Source: 66-474 sp035695065
GTDB lineage: Bacteria; Pseudomonadota; Gammaproteobacteria; Xanthomonadales; Rhodanobacteraceae
Length of the DNA stretch: 64,000 bases
Reading direction: 5' to 3'
Assembly (NCBI GenBank): GCA_035695065.1
Contig: DASSEW010000058.1
Coordinates: 1 to 64,000 of the forward strand
The notes beneath the pieces are model-generated. The model was not told the DNA's origin. It saw only the letters and a program-made list of their open reading frames with translations, and searched no databases. Every line of letters begins with the position of its first letter. Position 1 is the stretch's first letter. Shown here piece after piece: positions 1-10,099 of this stretch. The position numbers and the translations under genes are program-made.

Positions 1-252
1 CTGCCGCTGAACAGAGAGCGGACGCTGGTTGACAGCAAGTATATGGCCAGTTGCGGCCGTAGACTGCCATGCGGCTTTCGATGTGGAAGGCATCAACGGT
101 GCGAGAAGTTCCGCCGCTGGCAGTCGTTCGAGGTATCAGATCTAGCTTGAGAGTAACTTTGCGCGTAACTCTTGCGGCTGGTTGGCTTATGCCCCATCGC
201 AATCAAGTACTAAGCACGACAATTCGAGTGCAAGTTCGGCCACCGATTCCAG
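1..252. other. unassigned left edge, no supported gene
   Basis: I see no convincing gene here. The plus frame starting at base 1 stays open for about 49 codons, but its product is rich in Cys and Arg and looks like no family I recognise. The stretch is less GC-rich than the rest of the window. It could be the tail of an element or transcript that begins outside the window and ends at the hairpin at 253-276. Confidence 0.3.
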
Positions 253-283
253 AATGCCCGCAGCGATGCGGGCATTTTCATTT
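253..283 (+). terminator. Rho-independent terminator
   Basis: The nine-base arms AATGCCCGC (253-261) and GCGGGCATT (268-276) surround the loop AGCGAT and are followed by TTTTCATTTCT. The T-rich side faces the plus strand, so it would end transcripts entering from the left. It touches the 3' end of the minus-strand LysR gene and may stop that transcript weakly too. Confidence 0.7.
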
Positions 284-1168
284 CTGCCGATCGCCCAGGC
301 TGCGCAGGAAGGTATTGAGCAGCACGCCACGATACCTCTGCTTGTGCAGCAGCAACGAGAGTGTTCTGCGCAGCTCCAGGAATGGGGTTTTCAGAATCTT
401 GAGGCGGCCCGCGGCGAGCGCGTCGCTGAGCGCGACCTCGGGCAGGCAGGCGATCCCCAGGCCGGCCGCGACGGCCTGCTTGATCGCCTCGGTCTGATCC
501 AGTTCCAGCGCGAGTTCGCCCGGCGGCAGCTTTGCGAGCGCTCGCTCCGTCATCGCCCGGGTGGCCGAACCGGTTTCGCGCAAGATCCAGCGCACGCCGG
601 CGAAGTCGGCGGCCTTCAATGCACGTTTGCGCGCCAGCGGATGGTCCGGAGCCGCGCACACCCGCAGGCGATCCTCGCGCCAGGGCTTCATCCGCAGTTG
701 CGGATGCGCAATCACGCCTTCCACGCAGCCTATGTCCAGCGCGTGATCCAGCAGCAGGGCGGCGATGCTGTCCGTATTGGCCACGTGCAACCTGATCGCC
801 ACCTGCGGGTGCGCGCGCACGAAGCCGCCCAGCAATTCGCCGACTCGGTAGTTGCCGACCGTGTTGCTGGTGCCGATCCGCAATTCGCCGGAGAGTGCCC
901 CGCCTTCGCCGCGTGCAAGCTGGCCGAATTCGGCATGGCGCTCCAGCAGTTCCTGCGCGCGCGGCAGAAGTTCGCGGCCGTGCGCATTGAGATGCAGCCG
1001 TCCGCGCGCGCGGTCGAACAATGGCGCGCCGAGCAGCCGTTCCAGCTCGGCGAGCGCCATGCTCGCGGCGGGCTGGGTGAGGTGGATGCGGTCCGCGGCC
1101 GCGCGCAGGCTGCCAAGCTGCGCAGTCTGCACGAAGACTTCGAGCTGGCGCGGACTGAGGTTAAGCAT
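278..1168 (-). CDS. LysR-family transcriptional regulator
   Basis: A 296-residue protein of normal LysR length. Residues 1-60 form the winged helix-turn-helix (SPRQLEVFVQTAQLGSLRAA, then TQPAASMALAELE), and from about residue 90 comes the periplasmic-binding-like effector domain (GELRIGTSNTVGNYR). It is divergent from the YeiH-type transporter at 1258, the usual arrangement for a LysR protein controlling its neighbour, as YeiE does near yeiH in enterobacteria. The effector is unknown; a sulfur compound or other small anion is a guess from the neighbour. No good Shine-Dalgarno sequence precedes the ATG at 1168, so translation may be leaderless or weak. Confidence 0.9.
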   Translation of the reverse strand: MLNLSPRQLEVFVQTAQLGSLRAAADRIHLTQPAASMALAELERLLGAPLFDRARGRLHLNAHGRELLPRAQELLERHAEFGQLARGEGGALSGELRIGTSNTVGNYRVGELLGGFVRAHPQVAIRLHVANTDSIAALLLDHALDIGCVEGVIAHPQLRMKPWREDRLRVCAAPDHPLARKRALKAADFAGVRWILRETGSATRAMTERALAKLPPGELALELDQTEAIKQAVAAGLGIACLPEVALSDALAAGRLKILKTPFLELRRTLSLLLHKQRYRGVLLNTFLRSLGDRQK

Positions 1169-1184
1169 AAGGAGTGATTATCGC

Positions 1185-1213
1185 ATCAATAAGATATTCA
1201 AAGTTTCATTGAT
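1185..1213. promoter_or_regulatory. inverted repeat in LysR/transporter divergent promoter
   Basis: ATCAAT (1185-1190) and ATTGAT (1208-1213) form an inverted repeat with 17 bases between the arms, in an AT-rich patch of the 89-base gap between the divergent LysR and YeiH-type genes. Its size and position fit a LysR-type or other dimer-binding operator. The site is visible; the assignment to this LysR protein is inferred. Confidence 0.4.
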
Positions 1214-1257
1214 CGAGTCCGAACCGGAGAATGGACGCTTTCCGCACAAGGCTTCAC

Positions 1258-2292
1258 ATGAATGCGATCGTCACCCGGCCCGCGCCGGCGTGGGCCGGAC
1301 ACCTGCCGGGGCTCGGCCTCGCAGTCGTGCTGGGGCTGGTCGCGCTTGCCCTCGGACGCATGGCGCCGCTGATCGGCGGCCCGGTGATCGGGATTGTGCT
1401 CGGGATCGCGGTGCGCAACGGCTTCGCGCCCGGCGCGCGATTCACGCCGGGCATCCGCTTCGCCGGCAGGCAGGTGCTGCAGTGGTCCATCGTCGCGCTG
1501 GGCTTCGGGCTCAGCCTCGACCAGGTGGCGAAGACGGGGCTGGAATCACTGTCGGTCACGCTCGTCACCATGAGCGTGGCGTTCGTGGCTGCGTGGGGCC
1601 TGGGCCGGCTGCTGGGCGTCCACGACAAGCTCAAGGTGCTGATCGGCGTGGGTACCGCGATCTGCGGGGGCTCGGCGATCGCGGCGGTGACGCCGATCAT
1701 CGAGCCGGACGAACACGACACCGCGTTCGCGATCTCCACCATTTTCCTGTTCAACGTCGTGGCGGTGTTGCTGTTCCCGTTGCTGGGGCACCTGATGCAC
1801 CTGTCGGATCTCGGCTTCGGGCTGTGGGCCGGCACTGCCATCAACGACACTTCATCGGTGGTCGGCGCCGGTTACAGCTACAGCCAAGCGGCCGGCGATT
1901 ACGCGACGATCGTCAAGCTGACCCGTGCGACGCTGATCATCCCGGTGTGCATCGGCTTGGCGGTGATCGTGGCGAGGCGCGCGAAGCGTGGGCGGGACAA
2001 GAGCGGTGGCGCAGGGGATTTCAGCCTGCAACGCGTGTTCCCCTGGTTCATCCTGTGGTTCATGGTCGCCTCGGCGGTACGCACCGCGGGACTCATTCCG
2101 GCGATCGTGCAACCGGCGATCCACGGTCTGGCGGAATTCCTGGTCATCGTGGCGCTCACCGCGATCGGGTTGTCGGCCAACCTGCGCAGGATGGTGGCGA
2201 GCGGACCGCGGCCTATCCTGCTCGGCCTCGGCGTGTGGATCGCGGTGGCGGTCAGCAGCCTGCTGGTGCAGTTCGCGATCGGGCGATTGTGA
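1258..2292 (+). CDS. YeiH/UPF0324-family putative sulfate exporter
   Basis: A 344-residue inner-membrane protein with about ten hydrophobic segments and the family hallmarks: GGPVIGIVLGIAVRN near the start, then GVGTAICGGSAIAA and GTAINDTSSVVGAG. The family is annotated as putative sulfate exporters, but its substrate is not firmly established. I prefer the ATG at 1258 because AAGG precedes it at good spacing. The upstream in-frame ATG at 1231 directly abuts a GGAGA with no spacer and would add nine polar residues. It is divergent from the LysR gene at 278-1168, probably its regulator. Confidence 0.85.
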   Translation: MNAIVTRPAPAWAGHLPGLGLAVVLGLVALALGRMAPLIGGPVIGIVLGIAVRNGFAPGARFTPGIRFAGRQVLQWSIVALGFGLSLDQVAKTGLESLSVTLVTMSVAFVAAWGLGRLLGVHDKLKVLIGVGTAICGGSAIAAVTPIIEPDEHDTAFAISTIFLFNVVAVLLFPLLGHLMHLSDLGFGLWAGTAINDTSSVVGAGYSYSQAAGDYATIVKLTRATLIIPVCIGLAVIVARRAKRGRDKSGGAGDFSLQRVFPWFILWFMVASAVRTAGLIPAIVQPAIHGLAEFLVIVALTAIGLSANLRRMVASGPRPILLGLGVWIAVAVSSLLVQFAIGRL

Positions 2293-2396
2293 AGCGTGGT
2301 GCACAGCGACCCGGCGGCAGCCGCGCGGCGGCTGTCAGGCGGCGGCCGGAGCGGGCCGCATGTGCATGGGATGCGAGGCTTCGGTGTGCGTTGCCG

Positions 2397-2477
2397 TCAG
2401 AACATCCCGGCCACGCAGATGCCGAAAGAGCTGGCGGCGAGTCCCAGAGCCAGCACCGTGATCAGTGCGCGTTTCAT
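2397..2477 (-). CDS. 26-residue hydrophobic mini-protein
   Basis: A small reading frame, ATG at 2477 to TGA at 2397, encoding 26 residues: a basic start (MKRA), a hydrophobic stretch of about 20 residues (LITVLALGLAASSFGICVAG) and MF at the end. TGAGG lies at good distance before the ATG, far better than chance small frames nearby. It looks like a single-span membrane peptide or a bare signal-peptide-like sequence. The single Cys follows GI rather than a clear lipobox. It sits alone in the 328-base gap between the YeiH-type gene and the pseudopilin; the rest of that gap shows nothing clear. No function can be given. Confidence 0.45.
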   Translation of the reverse strand: MKRALITVLALGLAASSFGICVAGMF

Positions 2478-2620
2478 GGTCTACCTCAGTCCGGCGCCAA
2501 CACCGCGTTGGCTTTGCAGAGAAGATCAAGAAATGTGCCACTGCCGGAAGTCACAGCCGGGAGGCGGCGTTCCGGCTCGCGATGCCGACGTTGAACAATT
2601 GTGACGTTGCGCGGCAGCGC

Positions 2621-3175
2621 TCAGTTGCTGCCTTGCAGGCAGGCGTGCAATCGATCCGGGTCCGCATCACCCACCCGCACGCGTCCGGAATTGGACACCA
2701 CCACCGCGACCCCGGCGTGCGGGTCGCCCGTGTGGCAGACCGTGAGCTGCGCATTGGTGCCGGCGGCACTGCCGTCGGGCCGGAACACGACCCTGGGGCG
2801 ACCGCGGCTGGCGAGGATGCGCATGCCGCCCGGCATGGCGTTGAATACGGCCACGAAGGATCCGCGGTCGGGCTGGTTGTCGTGATCGGCATCCGCGGCG
2901 ACCAGCCAGCCATGTTGCCAATTCGTGTCGCCCGAACACGCCGCGCCATCGGAGCTCGGGCAAACGATCATGTGCGTGTTGCGCATGATCGCCATTTCGC
3001 GTGCGTGCATCAGGCTCGCCTCCAGCGCGCTTTCGGCCGACTGCCGGTGCGAGCGCGCCAGCATCGAACCGAGCGCGGGCATGCCGATCGCCGCCAAAAT
3101 GCCGGCGATGCTCAGCGTGATCAGCAGTTCGATCAGGGTGAGTCCGCGCTGGCGCGGATGCGTTGCGATGGACAT
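2621..3175 (-). CDS. GspH/FimT-family pseudopilin
   Basis: A 184-residue type IV pilin-like protein. It begins with a short basic leader ending RQRG, followed by LTLIELLITLSIAGILAAIG: the prepilin peptidase cleavage site after Gly, the conserved Glu at +5, and the hydrophobic helix. The C-terminal part has Cys pairs (VCPSSDGAACSGD and TVCHTGD) and resembles FimT/GspH minor pseudopilins. The ATG at 3175 is chosen because GGGGAAA precedes it and the leader then has the usual length. It stands alone with no other pilus genes in the window; orphan fimT-like genes are common in Xanthomonadales. It probably contributes to type IV pili or DNA uptake, but that is inferred. Confidence 0.8.
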   Translation of the reverse strand: MSIATHPRQRGLTLIELLITLSIAGILAAIGMPALGSMLARSHRQSAESALEASLMHAREMAIMRNTHMIVCPSSDGAACSGDTNWQHGWLVAADADHDNQPDRGSFVAVFNAMPGGMRILASRGRPRVVFRPDGSAAGTNAQLTVCHTGDPHAGVAVVVSNSGRVRVGDADPDRLHACLQGSN

Positions 3176-3293
3176 GGCCGTTTCCCCGACGGTGTGCGAA
3201 GGGGAAATGGTCCTTGCGTCGCGTGCTACACGGCAGCGGCGAGCGCCGCCAGCGTGCGTCAGGCGATGCCTACGCGACCTGTAAGCACCGAAG

Positions 3294-3344
3294 CAGGGGC
3301 GGCCGCTGCCCGCCAATGTCTGCGGCGGACAATGTCCGCCCTAG
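3294..3344. repeat. REP-like palindrome pair
   Basis: Two palindromic units: a diverged one at about 3294-3314 (GGGCGG...CCCGCC) and a clean one, GGCGGACAATGTCCGCC, at 3324-3340 followed by CTA. Read on the minus strand, the TAG of the edge TAGGGCGG is the stop codon of the nSTAND gene. It belongs to the main repeat family of this window. Confidence 0.8.
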
Positions 3345-6300
3345 TGCGTGGGAGTGTTGGCCGTGGCGATCAGGCCGGACACATACCGCATGTCCGACAT
3401 TTTTTGTGCTTCCGCCGAGGCGCCGGCGATCAACTTCGCGGCCTGGTCCAGGTCTGCGGCGCGTTGCTTGCGGCCGGCGGCATCGGACGATTGCGCGATG
3501 GCGCCGACGTACAAGGCGTAGGCGTAGTCGCTCCGGAAGCGGGTTTCGTGCGCGCCCGCCTGCTGCGCTTGCCGGTAATACGCCAGCGCCGGTTGCAAGG
3601 TCTTTTGCGCATCGTCGTTGCGTCCCTGCATGGCGATCGCATGTGCGAGCGTGCTGCGCGCGCGGGAGGGGTCGAGCTGCGGGTCGGCTTCCGATTGCTG
3701 GCTGCCAGGAAGGGCGAGCCATCGGCGCGCCAGCGCTTCGGCTTGTGCATAGCGGCCCAGGCGGATCGCCGCCGCGCTGGCAATGGCGAGATTGCCGTCC
3801 AGCATGTTGCGTTTCAGGAAATAGCCATTGCTGCCGTGCGGCGTATTGATCGCCGCGATGCGATTGACCACCTCGGTAGCATTCGTGAAAGCGGCTTGCG
3901 TCTGGCCTTCGGCCAGTTGCAACCCGGACTCCAGATCCTGCTCCGGGTTTGCCAGCAACTGCCGGCGTGGATCGTTTGCCGAGAGAGGGGCGACCAACTC
4001 GTCGACATCGCGCACATACTTTTTCAGCGACTGCGCGACGCCAGCCGCATTGCCCGTCTCCGCTTGCAGCTGCGCAAGCCGGATCCACTGGTACCAGACC
4101 ACTCCGCCCAGACTGGAGGGCAATCGTTTGTCCTGTTCCAGCGCAAGCAGCGTGTGCAACGTGGCGATCGCGTTGGTCACTTCGCCGCGTTCGAATTGCC
4201 GGTCTGCAACACTGCGCAGCGCGGCCGACCATCTCCACCAGGAGCCGAGGTCGGAGGGGTTGAAGCGCGCTTCGTCCTCACCCGACTTCGCGGCCAGATT
4301 CGCGTAATTGGCCGCTTCGGCGTCCTGGTGCCGGATGGCAGCGAGTGCCGACAGGAACTCGGCGGCATACGAGCGGTCAGCCAGCGCATGCAGATCGCCG
4401 GGACGCTGCGCCAACACTTTGAGGGTGAGGTCGTAAACCTGCTGTTCGAGCGTTTGCGCTTCGACTATCTTGCCGAGGGATTGCAAAAACCGCGCTTCGG
4501 AATCGGCGGTATCCGCGTACGACGCGGTGGCATTCAGGTCTGACAGCGAGAGCGCACCAAGGCTGGCGAGCACCTTGCGCGCCTCGTCGCAACTCGCCAC
4601 GCCTTGCTCCAGCGGCTGGGAGTGACTGAGGTAATTCAAGGTATCGGCGTAGAGCTGCCGTACCCGACGCGAGGGGTTGGGCGCGTAAACCAGCGGCCGC
4701 AGCAGGTCGGATGCCTCGACCAGCTCCGCGACGGTCCCGCGTCCGCCTCCGGCATTGCCGATGGTGCTGTTGCCTTCGCTTTCCAGGGTAAGCGCCAGGC
4801 CATAGGTGACCGGTTCGCTGTGGTCTCCGGCAGTGCGGAGCCCCCTGAAGACGCTCTGGGCCTGATCGAAACTCTTGTACGCGGCATCGATATTGCCGCT
4901 CGATTGCAGAGCCGCGCCTTCGCGCACCAGCGCCATCGCGCGATAGATGCGAGTCTGCGGGGTGACCAGCTCGGGCGGCAGGCCGTCGTAGTAACCGACC
5001 GTCATGTGCGCGAGCTTGCCGAGTGTTTCCAGCCTGCCGGTGGGTTCCAGTTCGGAATAGAAATCCTCGATCAGGAAGCTCACCAGCTTCTCGGCGTTGC
5101 TGCGTGAGTTCTGTGCTTCGATTTGCGCCACGCGCGCGCGGCGCATGTTCACCAAGCCGAAGATCGCGCCGGCGATGGCCAGCAGCATCAGCACGATGCA
5201 CACTGTCGCGATCGTGCGTGCGCGCAACAGTGCGCGATGGACGGCCGCTTCGCGTTCGCGCTGCGCGGCGAGCTGGCGCTCGGCTTCCTCGCGCGCCTCG
5301 CGCGCGTGCCGCTGGTTGCGGCTGGCGAGCACCACGCTGCACAGCACGTCGTGGGTGAGTTCCACGCGGCGCATGTCGAGGCGCTCTTCGATCCGCAGCA
5401 ATCTTCGGTTGACCAACGTCGCGAGTGCATCCGGCGCGGCGCCGGCCGCGGCCAGTGCCTTGCTCACGCGTTCCTCGGCCAGGCTTTCGCGATAGCCGGA
5501 TTCGGTCAGCAGTTCGTCCTCGATCACGCGTCGCACGCCGGCCGGCTGGTCCGCCAGCGCGCGTTCGTAGAACTCGGAAAGGATCGTGTCGCGCGAACCG
5601 GCCAGCAGGTCGGCGGAAATTTCCTTGCGCCCCTGCGCCTGCCGCGCCGCATTCAGTTCGCGGCAGACCAGGCTCAACAGCGAGGGCTCGATTTCCGCAT
5701 TGCCGAGTTCGGAACCACCTGCGACAAAACGCACGATGGCTTCCGCGACTTCCTGCGAGACCAGTTTGCCGCCGGGTTTCAGCACCGCGCTCAGCGCCTG
5801 CGCGCCGTTCATGCGCGCCAGCCGCATGCGGTTCTGCGTGATGGACGGCATGATGTCCTTCACGCTTTCCAGGTGTGCGAGATAGTCCTCGCGCAACGCG
5901 ATCAGCACGCGGTAATCGGCGCGCGCGAAATCGAATTGCGCGGCGGCATCGTCGTCTTCGTCCAGCCGCTTCTCGAGCGCCGCCGGCGGGCGGTTCTCGA
6001 CGAGGTCCGCCAGATCCTCCAGGAACTGCTTGGCGCGCAAACGGCCCGCATCGTCCGCCTGCGCGAGCGTGAAGATCTCCTCGAACTGGTCGAAGATCAG
6101 CAACGGCATCAGCGTGTGCCCGTCGGCATCGCGCAACAGGTCGCCTCGGTGGTGCAGGAATTCCCACAGCGATTCGCCTTCGATCGAACTGCCCGGCCGC
6201 GTCCAGTGGCCGGCGTCCGCGGTGGCGCGGAAGATCGCCTGCTTGATCTGTTCGGAAGGCGGTGGCGACTCGGGCGCGTAATCCACGCGCACGTACACCG

Positions 6301-6541
6301 GGCAGTAGCCCTCGTTGCGCAAGCGCGGAACCAGTCCGGCGCGCAGTAACGAAGTCTTGCCGAGGCCGGACTGCCCGAACAGCACGGTCAGCAATTTGCG
6401 CTGCACGCGCCGCGCGAGTTCCGCGGCTTCCTCGTCGCGGCCGTGGAAATACGCGCGGGTTTCCTCGGAGTAAGAGAACAATCCGAGCCAGGGATTTTCC
6501 GGATCGACCGTCACCGTTCCGCTGCGATGGATGTCGTTCAT
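3341..6541 (-). CDS. nSTAND ATPase with transmembrane segment and TPR-type C-terminus
   Basis: A 1066-residue protein. Residues about 17-410 form an nSTAND-type P-loop ATPase: NPWLGLFSYSEE and FHGRDEE at the entry, Walker A GQSGLGKT at 56-63, Walker B LLIFDQFEEIF around D151, and a winged-helix end (VELTHDVL). A charged coiled stretch (410-440) leads to one membrane span at about 443-464. The remaining 600 residues are helical repeats, TPR-like, beginning LIEDFYSELEPTGRLETL. STAND proteins are signal-sensing switches that assemble on ligand binding; here the repeats would be the sensor. Its ATG overlaps the TGA of the TIR gene upstream (ATGA), and a strong GGGAGGGG lies inside that gene, so the two are co-translated. 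Its TAG stop belongs to a REP edge. The ligand is unknown. Confidence 0.8.
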   Translation of the reverse strand: MNDIHRSGTVTVDPENPWLGLFSYSEETRAYFHGRDEEAAELARRVQRKLLTVLFGQSGLGKTSLLRAGLVPRLRNEGYCPVYVRVDYAPESPPPSEQIKQAIFRATADAGHWTRPGSSIEGESLWEFLHHRGDLLRDADGHTLMPLLIFDQFEEIFTLAQADDAGRLRAKQFLEDLADLVENRPPAALEKRLDEDDDAAAQFDFARADYRVLIALREDYLAHLESVKDIMPSITQNRMRLARMNGAQALSAVLKPGGKLVSQEVAEAIVRFVAGGSELGNAEIEPSLLSLVCRELNAARQAQGRKEISADLLAGSRDTILSEFYERALADQPAGVRRVIEDELLTESGYRESLAEERVSKALAAAGAAPDALATLVNRRLLRIEERLDMRRVELTHDVLCSVVLASRNQRHAREAREEAERQLAAQREREAAVHRALLRARTIATVCIVLMLLAIAGAIFGLVNMRRARVAQIEAQNSRSNAEKLVSFLIEDFYSELEPTGRLETLGKLAHMTVGYYDGLPPELVTPQTRIYRAMALVREGAALQSSGNIDAAYKSFDQAQSVFRGLRTAGDHSEPVTYGLALTLESEGNSTIGNAGGGRGTVAELVEASDLLRPLVYAPNPSRRVRQLYADTLNYLSHSQPLEQGVASCDEARKVLASLGALSLSDLNATASYADTADSEARFLQSLGKIVEAQTLEQQVYDLTLKVLAQRPGDLHALADRSYAAEFLSALAAIRHQDAEAANYANLAAKSGEDEARFNPSDLGSWWRWSAALRSVADRQFERGEVTNAIATLHTLLALEQDKRLPSSLGGVVWYQWIRLAQLQAETGNAAGVAQSLKKYVRDVDELVAPLSANDPRRQLLANPEQDLESGLQLAEGQTQAAFTNATEVVNRIAAINTPHGSNGYFLKRNMLDGNLAIASAAAIRLGRYAQAEALARRWLALPGSQQSEADPQLDPSRARSTLAHAIAMQGRNDDAQKTLQPALAYYRQAQQAGAHETRFRSDYAYALYVGAIAQSSDAAGRKQRAADLDQAAKLIAGASAEAQKMSDMRYVSGLIATANTPTH

Positions 6542-7926
6542 GCGCCCCTCCCGCCGGACAACTCCTGCAACCGGCGCAGGAATTCAGGCGTCGGTTCGCC
6601 GCCTGCGAGCCGGATCATGTGCACGGCCTTGAAGTGCTCCGGCACCAGCGCCGCGGATTCGGGCGTGTCGTCGATGCACACCGGCAGGATGAATACCGCG
6701 CCGCCGGCCATGTTGCGGACGCGGTCCACCGCGTAGCTCCATTCGCGGCGGAAGTAGGCTTCGTGGCGGTGCTGCGTGGTCGCCGAAACCACCGGCACGA
6801 AGAAGCTGCAACGCGCGATGTTCGCGCGGATCTTGCGGTCGTAATCGTCGCCGCCTTCGAGACGATCCAGGTCGAACCAGGTGGTGAGTCCGGCGGCATC
6901 CATGCCGGCCTTCAGTCGCTGCACCGCGGGCAGGTCCTCGCGCGCATAGCTGATGAAAATCGCGTTCTCCGGCATTTCGCGTGCGGGCGGCAGGAAGCGT
7001 TGCGGTGCGCCAGAAGATTGCGACGCCTGTGCCGGGCGCTGGCGCGCGCTCCAGCGCCGGTGCAATTCAGCAACGAAGGCTTCCGCGCCGCCATACACGC
7101 GCGTCCGCACGCTGACCTGCTGCAGGAACGCCACCAGCCGTTCGTCCTTGGCAGTGTGGTCGTCGGCAAACACCTCGGTGACGTCGCGCGGATCGGACAA
7201 CCGCTTGCGCTTGGCCATGCGCAGGAATAGCCGCGCCAGCCAGTTGGAGAAATCGCTACCGATCAGCAGCAGGTGGTTGTGTTCGAGCTCGTGGAAGAGC
7301 TTTTCCGGCGTGAGGTGTTCGGACTGCAAGGCGCAGATGAACTCCAGCATGTCCTCGTCGGAAAGTACGTACGTCGGCGACGCGGACAAGCGGCCGAGCA
7401 GGTGATAGACCACGCTGCGCCGCAGGTCGCCGCGCTCGCCCGGCAGGTCGGCGACGCGATTGGGCGTGTAGGCGATCACCTCGGTGGAAGGCTGGCCGCC
7501 GTAGCGCTCCAGGTTGATCGCGTTTTCCAGCAGCGGATCGAAAGTGGTGGTGACGAACAGGTCGAAGTCGGTGATCTGCGCAAGTTGCCGCAATGCCTGC
7601 GGCGGTTCGAATTGCACTTCGCGCATGATCGAGCGCAGCCGCGTGTAGGCTTCCTCACGGCGGCCGCGCTGGCCGAGATAGCTGCACATCACGTCGTTGA
7701 GCGTGAGCGGTTGCGGCAGTTCGGTCGTATCCACCGAAAGGCGCGCCGCGAGTTTTTCCGCAAGCCACACGTACAGCGGACGCAGGCCGGTATCGGTCTG
7801 CACGCGCAGCAGGTCGGGGCCGATGATCGGGATGACCCGGTGCTCCTCGATGTAATTGAGGAGATCGTCCCAGGCGTCTTCGTCGAAGCCGTGCATGGGA
7901 TCGAGCGCAGCAGGCAACGTCGTCAT
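6538..7926 (-). CDS. SIR2-like/TIR two-domain protein, likely immune effector
   Basis: A 462-residue protein. Residues about 28-290 follow a SIR2-like layout (RVIPIIGPD near 30-38, TTTFDPLLENAI at 126-137, VVYHLLG near 172-178, LLLIGSDFSNWLAR near 219-232). The usual GAG loop, the Asn of TTNYD and the His of KLHG appear replaced, so the domain is probably not an active NADase. Residues 321-430 are a TIR domain: NAIFISYAREDL, TTWFDLDRLEGGDDY, and a candidate catalytic Glu at 395 in FRREW. TIR enzymes usually cleave NAD or make nucleotide signals. It is the first gene of an operon with the nSTAND ATPase (ATGA overlap). A GGGGG tract lies before the ATG. I see no membrane span or signal peptide. 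The SIR2 assignment is by eye. Confidence 0.7.
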   Translation of the reverse strand: MTTLPAALDPMHGFDEDAWDDLLNYIEEHRVIPIIGPDLLRVQTDTGLRPLYVWLAEKLAARLSVDTTELPQPLTLNDVMCSYLGQRGRREEAYTRLRSIMREVQFEPPQALRQLAQITDFDLFVTTTFDPLLENAINLERYGGQPSTEVIAYTPNRVADLPGERGDLRRSVVYHLLGRLSASPTYVLSDEDMLEFICALQSEHLTPEKLFHELEHNHLLLIGSDFSNWLARLFLRMAKRKRLSDPRDVTEVFADDHTAKDERLVAFLQQVSVRTRVYGGAEAFVAELHRRWSARQRPAQASQSSGAPQRFLPPAREMPENAIFISYAREDLPAVQRLKAGMDAAGLTTWFDLDRLEGGDDYDRKIRANIARCSFFVPVVSATTQHRHEAYFRREWSYAVDRVRNMAGGAVFILPVCIDDTPESAALVPEHFKAVHMIRLAGGEPTPEFLRRLQELSGGRGA

Positions 7927-8032
7927 GGCGAGCAGCCCCCTGATTGGCCGGGGAAGCTTACTCCGAATAATGTGATGCGGAGCACGTTTTGCCTGCCAGG
8001 CAAGAATGCCCGGTCGCTGTGGCCGGGCCCTT

Positions 8033-8044
8033 TATAATCGCGGG

Positions 8045-8045
<1 letters not shown>
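8033..8045 (+). promoter_or_regulatory. uvrB -10 element predicting a leaderless mRNA
   Basis: A perfect TATAAT at 8033-8038 lies six bases before the uvrB ATG at 8045. Transcription from it would start at or next to the ATG. No convincing -35 or LexA-type box is visible in the 118-base gap to the divergent TIR gene. Confidence 0.6.
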
Positions 8046-10093
<2,048 letters not shown>

Positions 10094-10099
10094 TTCGGG

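Noticed and set aside
69..497. A 142-residue frame at the left edge
   Set aside because: It passes through a terminator hairpin and overlaps the LysR gene on the opposite strand, with no family features.
1231..1257. Upstream ATG start for the YeiH-type transporter
   Set aside because: It directly abuts its only Shine-Dalgarno-like word and adds nine polar residues before the family start; 1258 has proper spacing.
2465..4543. A 692-residue plus-strand frame
   Set aside because: It runs opposite the pseudopilin and the nSTAND gene and across a REP element; composition is that of a shadow frame.
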